Below are positions 58,495-64,000 of a stretch of 64,000 nt of DNA, piece after piece. The translations under genes were made by a program, and so were the position numbers. Where the stretch lies: contig NC_057762.1 of the NCBI RefSeq assembly GCF_010389155.1, forward strand, positions 38,376,055 through 38,440,054, read 5' to 3'. Under the pieces are notes generated by a model. It searched no databases. It was given only the letters and a program-made list of their open reading frames with translations, and was not told the origin of the DNA. The DNA is from Erigeron canadensis (lineage: Eukaryota > Streptophyta > Magnoliopsida > Asterales > Asteraceae). Each line of letters opens with the position of its first letter. Positions within the stretch are counted from its first letter, which is position 1.

Positions 58495-58936
58495 TCTATA
58501 CTCTATGATAAAGCAAAAAGGGTTTTAAGTTTCAACTTTCAACAATGTACATCTACTAATGCATAATATACAATACATCTATATATCCTAAAATACTCTT
58601 AGAAGAAATCGCAATCACTTATTTTTCATTCTTTCTTCAAATCTCAACCACTCATTTTTCTCTCTACTCTATAAATCATTTTATTCCTCTAATTCATTCA
58701 AAATCTTTTATCTCAAAAAACATACATCGATAAATTATAAAATTTATATGGGTGTTCTTAAAATTTCATGATCTTTCATTAAAGATGTTATTTGATATAC
58801 TTTCGACGAATTTTTAAATCTGAGGGCGGAGCCCGTACGGCTAAGGCATTTGGCTATCACACTTTATGACCTATCACACTCTATGACCTATCATTCCCAC
58901 CATCTTATCACAGTAAGGCACGGATACTTTCTCTTG
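58495..58936 (+). mobile_element. Helitron-like element B of a tandem pair
   Basis: Starts TCTATACTCTATGATAAAGC after A and ends CGGATACTTTCTCTTG before T. It shares GGAGCCCGTACGGCTAAGGC and the flanking interior with element A. The two copies lie head to tail, 17 bp apart. Confidence 0.5.
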
Positions 58937-59198
58937 TTATAATTAACTGGAAAACATATATTGCCGTTTAGAAAAAAAGGAAAATATATAATTAGACTTT
59001 GAATTTCACCCATTAAAGGGATGAGATTTTCCTTATATGAGTATGCATTTTTGATTCATATTACACATTATGGTAACTGTTAGACTTGAAAGATGCTTAA
59101 TTATTTACTCCGTAATAACTAACTTAAAAACACTTTAAAATTATTAAACAGACTTTCATATATCATTATGTGAAATTTTAATTGTTTAAGGCAGCAAA

Positions 59199-59518
59199 TC
59201 TCTATTTCTATAATAAATAAAAGATAATTGTCTTTCAAAAAAAGTTTTAGAAAAAATGTGATGTAGAAAGTCTACAATTTACTTAAAAGGTATTTATTTT
59301 AACTATAATGTCATAAATAACTTGTATAATAATTTTAATTAAAAATATTTTTATGTTTTGTTAATGCAATAGCTATTTTAATTTATAAATTATTGTGTTA
59401 TTCAATTCACTATCTTCATATCGATTTATAATATATTAATAACAAAAATTACAGACATATTTTTTAGTTTTATCATTTTAATTAAAACGCTCGGGTTGAA
59501 CCCGGGTAAATTCGCTAG
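59199..59518 (+). mobile_element. short Helitron, second family
   Basis: Starts TCTCTATTTCTATAATAAAT after A and ends CGGGTTGAACCCGGGTAAAT then TCGCTAG before T (59519). The hairpin CGGGTT-G-AACCCG lies 11 bases before CTAG. It is 320 bp, AT-rich, with no coding capacity. Confidence 0.65.
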
Positions 59519-59536
59519 TACATATAAATAACTAAC

Positions 59537-59991
59537 TGTTAGAGCACATAAAGTGCACAATCTGTTGTCCGATGCAATAATTCTAAAAGGCTAAGAACTA
59601 TTAAGTTAATAAGGCCCAGTCTGTTTGTACAGCCTATAAATATAAGTCTTAGGTCACGAATTTAGGTTGATGATTTAGTTGCAACATAGAGTCATTCACT
59701 AGGTTCTTGAGGTAGAGATCTATACCTCGAGATACCGCCCAAACTATCACGATTCGTCTCAATGATTGTAATCCGTAATCATTGTAGATGTTGTTCATAC
59801 GGATTCATCTTGTAATCATATGATTAATGATAGTATTTTTGTGTTTATCTCCTGTTCTTATTATATTCGTGTGTGTTTATCATGATAATCATTAATTAAC
59901 CCTAAAGACGATCATAGACGGATTCCGCACATCTATGATTGTTAGATCTCGTGTTAATCGATCCGGGAACGTGCTGAAACACGTTTTTACA
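59537..59991 (+). mobile_element. 455-bp solo LTR
   Basis: Begins TGTTAGAGCACATAAAGTGC and ends ACACGTTTTTACA. The 5-bp duplication CTAAC flanks it (59532-59536 and 59992-59996). TATAAATATAAG at 59635-59646 could be the LTR promoter. No internal coding region is present, so it is a solo LTR, probably copia-like by length and ends. Orientation is taken from the TATA placement. Confidence 0.75.
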
Positions 59992-59996
59992 CTAAC

Positions 59997-60642
59997 CAAA
60001 GTTATGAACTTATAACCATGCATCCTAATTTATCATGACATGTACAAATGATCGACCAAACAAGTTTTCAAGGTGTCATGATCGGTTGTTTTTGATACTA
60101 TTGTCATGTTCATCTTTTGTTATGTATACAGTGTGTAGCTCATAAATCGAGCGTAGGTTTATGATACAGAAAGTCATGTAGTGATCATGTCAACAGAAAG
60201 CCTTAGTTCACTCCTGCTGTTGATCGATCATCCATGTGTGCAGAACCTGCTCCAACATTGACTACCACTCTGATGCGATCAACTACACTTCGCAACAATC
60301 TTAAGGCTTAAAGCACACTAAATTGTTTCCGAATTAGAGTTTTCAAATATACATGAAAACCTTTGAAACACATGCAACTACTAGAAAATTATATCACTAT
60401 AAAGTGACAAAGATAAGAATCCAAAGGACACATTTGTATACAAATTCAACACAACATCCCCAATCACCTATTATTCCTAAACTTATTCCAACAGTTGAAT
60501 AGCCAGAATTAAGATTTACACACAAACAAAAAATCACAACATGACACAGAAACACTAACACACATACACATTTTGAATTTTTGACACAACGTTTGTGACT
60601 AGATAACAGACCTCTATGCACATACATGCTACACCGCAACAC
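59997..60642. other. intergenic and PUF 3' UTR
   Basis: No gene recognised. The part near 60400-60642 is probably 3' UTR of the minus-strand Pumilio gene; an open frame there (60397-60642) overlaps its stop codon in another frame and is not supported. Confidence 0.4.
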
Positions 60643-63600
60643 TTAAATGTGTACAGCCCTCCTCTTTTCAAGCTTTTCCAGTATCTTCTTGCCATAAAGA
60701 TTGCTTTGCATTGATGCTACATTTCTTGATATCAGTTTGTACAGGCACTCATGTGCGAACCCCTGATTTATCAACGCATCAGTTTGATAAGTTATAGGGG
60801 AAACTAATGTAATATTTAGAAACGGAAGAGTTAACCGACCTTGGAAACTTTTAGTGCAGACTGGATGACAAAGTTCCCATAGGGATCTACAAGAAGCAAC
60901 GATGGATTTGAGCTTCCCACCAATTCAAGGATGATTTCGGTTGATACATCAGACCCTGATTCAATCAAACATTTCTCTACAACATTACTAGCATACTTGT
61001 TTTGGGACAAATATGCAAAATTCCCTTGAAGCTGTCTCACAAGCAGTTCTGTTAACTCTGGTGACTTTAGTCCCACCATATGTTGCAGCACATAATTGCT
61101 GCACATAATAATAAGTAAAAAATTAGTCTTATGACGCCAAGATGACACAAAAAAAATAAGTTAGAGGTGGCAAGATGGGGTTGGTCAACGGGTCAAAGTA
61201 GATTTTGGGTTGAACGAGTCATTTCAGTGCAGGTACCGGGGGGTGGGAGCGGTGTGCCAACAGGTACCTATCTGGTACCGGCCCCCTCCCCTCCCCACTC
61301 CGTCCACCCTAATAAAGTCACATAGAGACAAGATTTGGAGATACAAACCCGAAAGGATCTTCTGCAATGTGGATTGCATTGGCCATGATCTCTGATAGTA
61401 ATCGGTTTCTAACATCACCACGAGCATGCTCCACACATGCCTGCAGCACACAGCATCCACTTCTATCAGTTGCAACTTTCAAGCAATTATTTGCTATGTC
61501 ATCCAGAATGAGCTGCAAAACAAAAATGCTAGTGGTCAAAATTATATATTTTAAAGATTCACGTAAATAGTAATTAAGGAAGAAGTCACTGGTAATAGTC
61601 ATAACTTAACTAAAAGTATTAACTCACTGATCTTAATTAAACTGAAAGTATTAAAGTTGATGAAAGAAAAACAGAAGCTATATGACACTTAAGCTAGCTA
61701 AACAATATATATAAAATCAACAAAGCATTGATACATTATTGTTAATTACCATAAGAATCAATGTAAAAAATTAGGAACATAAAAATTACTGTCAATAGAA
61801 ATAAGGCTGCAACATTAACAATACAGGTTACATATCACAAAAGAATACTCCTATAATGGAACTTTTACTATAAAGATTGTTAAAGCCTTGTTTTGAAGGT
61901 TAACATTTCAAACTTCCAATTATATATCTAGTGAATGAATAGCAGTTTGATATTTTTTTTTCTTTACAGAATTGAGATAGAAAGAGTACTATCTATTAAA
62001 TGAAGGCCTTGATGGGAAACATAAGAATCCCAATTTATGTAACTGCAATCTTGCAGAGAAATAGAACAACAAATCCAAACTCATGAAATATTTTGAAATG
62101 TGCTGATTTATCATGAATTACTTGTAGTTGAGTAGACATCTAACGGGACATGAAAAGATCTTTCACCAATTCATAACAACATTATCTGTACAAGATATTT
62201 GCTTTACATCCCTTGTTTCTTATCCATATTGAGAACAATTATTAGTTGCCCATGGTCAATATTTTGCCATTATGACACCAAAGAAAAATCAGTGTGAGCT
62301 TTTGTTGGTGATATATATAGAGTACAAAGATGATATACTTCTATATGCTTTTTGTCATATGTATCTAGCTAGTATCAACAAAAGATTTTCTGAAAGAATC
62401 TTACCATCATCAGTTTTCAAGAAAATGGCATAATCCTGCCTAGTGCCTATAGAGTACATATAATATATGTATATATAGTCTGCTTCGAAAATACTATATA
62501 TATTACAAGAGAATAAATCATATAACAATTGATCACAACCTAAATAAAGTTAAGTATTATGTAGTTCATATTATGTAAAAAGGGAAATCGTCAAAAAAAA
62601 GTGATATAAATTTTGAGCAAAAATGTGGAATGATAATAACTTTCATATGTGTTTAACATAGTCACTCAATTAACTATAACTTTTGTAGAACTCTCTTCGA
62701 AAGTTTGTGACTTTTCTATCGTTTCGACATGCAAAATAAACTTTTTGTAACAAATGTAAAACATTGACAACTTACACAATCATATACAATAGTCTATATC
62801 TCTCGATTCACAGATTTAGACAATGAAAGCAAGTTGTTTTTGATAGCATAATAGTACCTGGGTGAACTCGCTATCAAAATGTACCAAACAATGCTGAAGA
62901 ACATGATGACCATTCGGATCAATAGCCAACTTAGCCGCGCTACGATGCAAAGCCCTAATTACCATCATAATCTGATTAGGAGAATTCATATTCTCCAATA
63001 ATTTTTGAACTGCCCTTGTCCTACACAATCAACCAAAAAAGTAAACAAATTACATCATCATTATACATACTTATTACATTATTTTTCTAAACATAAACAA
63101 TTAACACAAAACTTAATAAAAACACTTATAACATACCCACAAGGACTCATACAAACACTAATCATATGGTTGGGCAACTCGGTCAATTCACGAACAATCA
63201 ACGTCTTCTGATCATCATTACAAACACAAACAAGCTTTTGAATTACAACATTACCAAACTGATCCTTCATCAAATCAACAAGTGAGCCCATAATCTCTGA
63301 CAACACAAGCTCAACCTCTTCATTTGTTGGATTCTCAATTTTGGACTTTAATATTTTATAGGCATTTTGATCTTTAGCCATAAAATAAATCATACCCCTT
63401 AAATCTTTCAAAGACATTGTATTAAAAAATTGTTGGTTTGGCAACTTATTCACCACCCCACTATGGGAATGATTCCCGTTCCTATTCCTATTGCCATTAC
63501 TATAATTACTACTATTGTTTCTTGGCCTAAAGGGACCATCCGAAATCGTCGAAAAACGATTGTTATACAACTTTTCCTTGGCTAACAAGTAAGAAATATA

Positions 63601-63981
63601 GTCAAGCTCAAATCTTGGGTCAAACCCATGAATTGGATACTGATCATGATGATAATGTGGGTACAATTGAAAGTGAGGGTGCATGGTAAGAGGTGTAGCA
63701 TCGCCCACAGCGGAATAAAACCCTTGTTGCTGATCAACATTACTGTTTGAAACCCTAAAAACATCATCATCGTCAAATAATCCGTTGGTCAAACCTTGAA
63801 CATGGTCGTATTCGTAGTCGAGAGTTTGCGGCAAAAAGGACGTCGATTGGTGCGTAGATTCCGAAAGATTCAAAGAAAATAAAGCATTTGAAAGTGTTTG
63901 ATTGATATCAAATGAGGATGGTGGCGCCGGAAAATTCTGAGGTGGCGCCGCCGCCGGTGGTGGGGTTTGGTTCATCGTCAT
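60643..63981 (-). CDS. Pumilio/PUF RNA-binding protein
   Basis: PUF proteins bind 3' UTRs and repress or destabilise mRNAs in the cytoplasm. Five exons (complement): 63137-63981, 62858-63020, 61349-61512, 60840-61098 and 60643-60762, giving 1551 nt and 516 residues. All joins are GT-AG and in phase. The first ~185 residues are low-complexity (PPPAAAPPQNFPAPPSS, Asn-rich runs). Eight PUF repeats follow, with cores AYKILKSK, NVVIQKLV, TRAVQKLL, HHVLQHCL, CCVLQACV, NYVLQHMV, SNVVEKCL and NFVIQSAL, and a closing helix LYGKKILEKLEKRR. Repeats 8 to 5 carry residues N..Q, SN..E, NY..Q and CC..Q, which by the known PUF code fit the RNA core UGUA. Size and layout resemble plant PUM9-12-type proteins; the exact member is not settled. 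The promoter lies beyond the window edge. Confidence 0.94.
61160..61313. mobile_element. hAT-like remnant in a PUF intron
   Basis: TAGAGGTGGCAAGATGGGG on the left, GGGTCAA words inside, and CCGTCCACCCTA on the right resemble hAT sub-terminal sequence like that at 8888-10043. No clean duplication. It lies in the intron between exons 3 and 4 of the Pumilio gene. Confidence 0.35.
61513..62857 (-). other. long intron 2 of the Pumilio gene
   Basis: A 1345-bp AT-rich intron between repeats 4 and 5. No coding or element boundary was recognised in it. Confidence 0.6.
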
Positions 63982-64000
63982 ATGAGGATGAAATCTTTGA

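Overview
This is a window of plant nuclear chromosome. It is AT-rich, its genes carry GT-AG introns, and every recognisable protein is a plant protein. It looks like a eudicot. The transposon ends (short Helitrons ending in a GC-rich hairpin that contains GCGGCGG) resemble ones I associate with Asteraceae, but that assignment is an inference. No CRISPR array, operon or phage was seen, and no tRNA or rRNA gene was recognised by eye.

Nine protein-coding loci were recognised. In order they are: the 3' end of a TFIID subunit TAF4 gene (83-3063, +); a three-exon small zinc-finger protein of the At2g23090 type (5607-7023, -); a truncated acyl-CoA-binding protein 3-like gene (29433-29996, +); a secreted glycine-rich protein (30710-31795, -); an intronless subtilase of the SBT1 type (35972-38266, +); a five-exon syntaxin-6-N-domain tail-anchored protein (41676-45031, +); a seven-exon pyrroline-5-carboxylate reductase (47008-50011, -); a two-exon GASA/snakin cysteine-rich peptide (53427-54198, +); and a five-exon Pumilio RNA-binding protein (60643-63981, -). 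I rebuilt exon joins by hand from splice sites and reading phase. Lengths come out as whole codons for all five rebuilt genes. These genes have unrelated jobs (transcription, proline synthesis, secretion, mRNA control), as is normal for a plant chromosome.

The rest is a dense layer of mobile DNA. Several elements can be delimited to the base by terminal repeats plus target-site duplications (TSDs): two CACTA-type MITEs (TSDs TAC and ATT), a 703-bp hAT element (TSD TTGATCAT), Mutator-type MITEs (9-10 bp TSDs), two Harbinger-type MITEs (TSD TTA), a 2.8-kb solo LTR (TSD CTATG) with a MITE nested in it, and a 455-bp solo LTR (TSD CTAAC). There are also at least three short intact non-autonomous Helitrons, one of them nested in a hAT element, a tandem Helitron-like pair, and a 5'-truncated dead LINE.

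The most unusual stretch is 15865-22696. It holds a BREVIS RADIX-like pseudogene, with introns kept but stops and frameshifts in several exons, plus unidentified exon-like pieces with intact splice sites. Helitron-like ends flank it, which suggests a gene-capturing Helitron. The outer boundaries are the weak part of that call. I see no convincing new biological system; the candidates worth checking are this capture locus, the short Helitron families and the long perfect hairpins.
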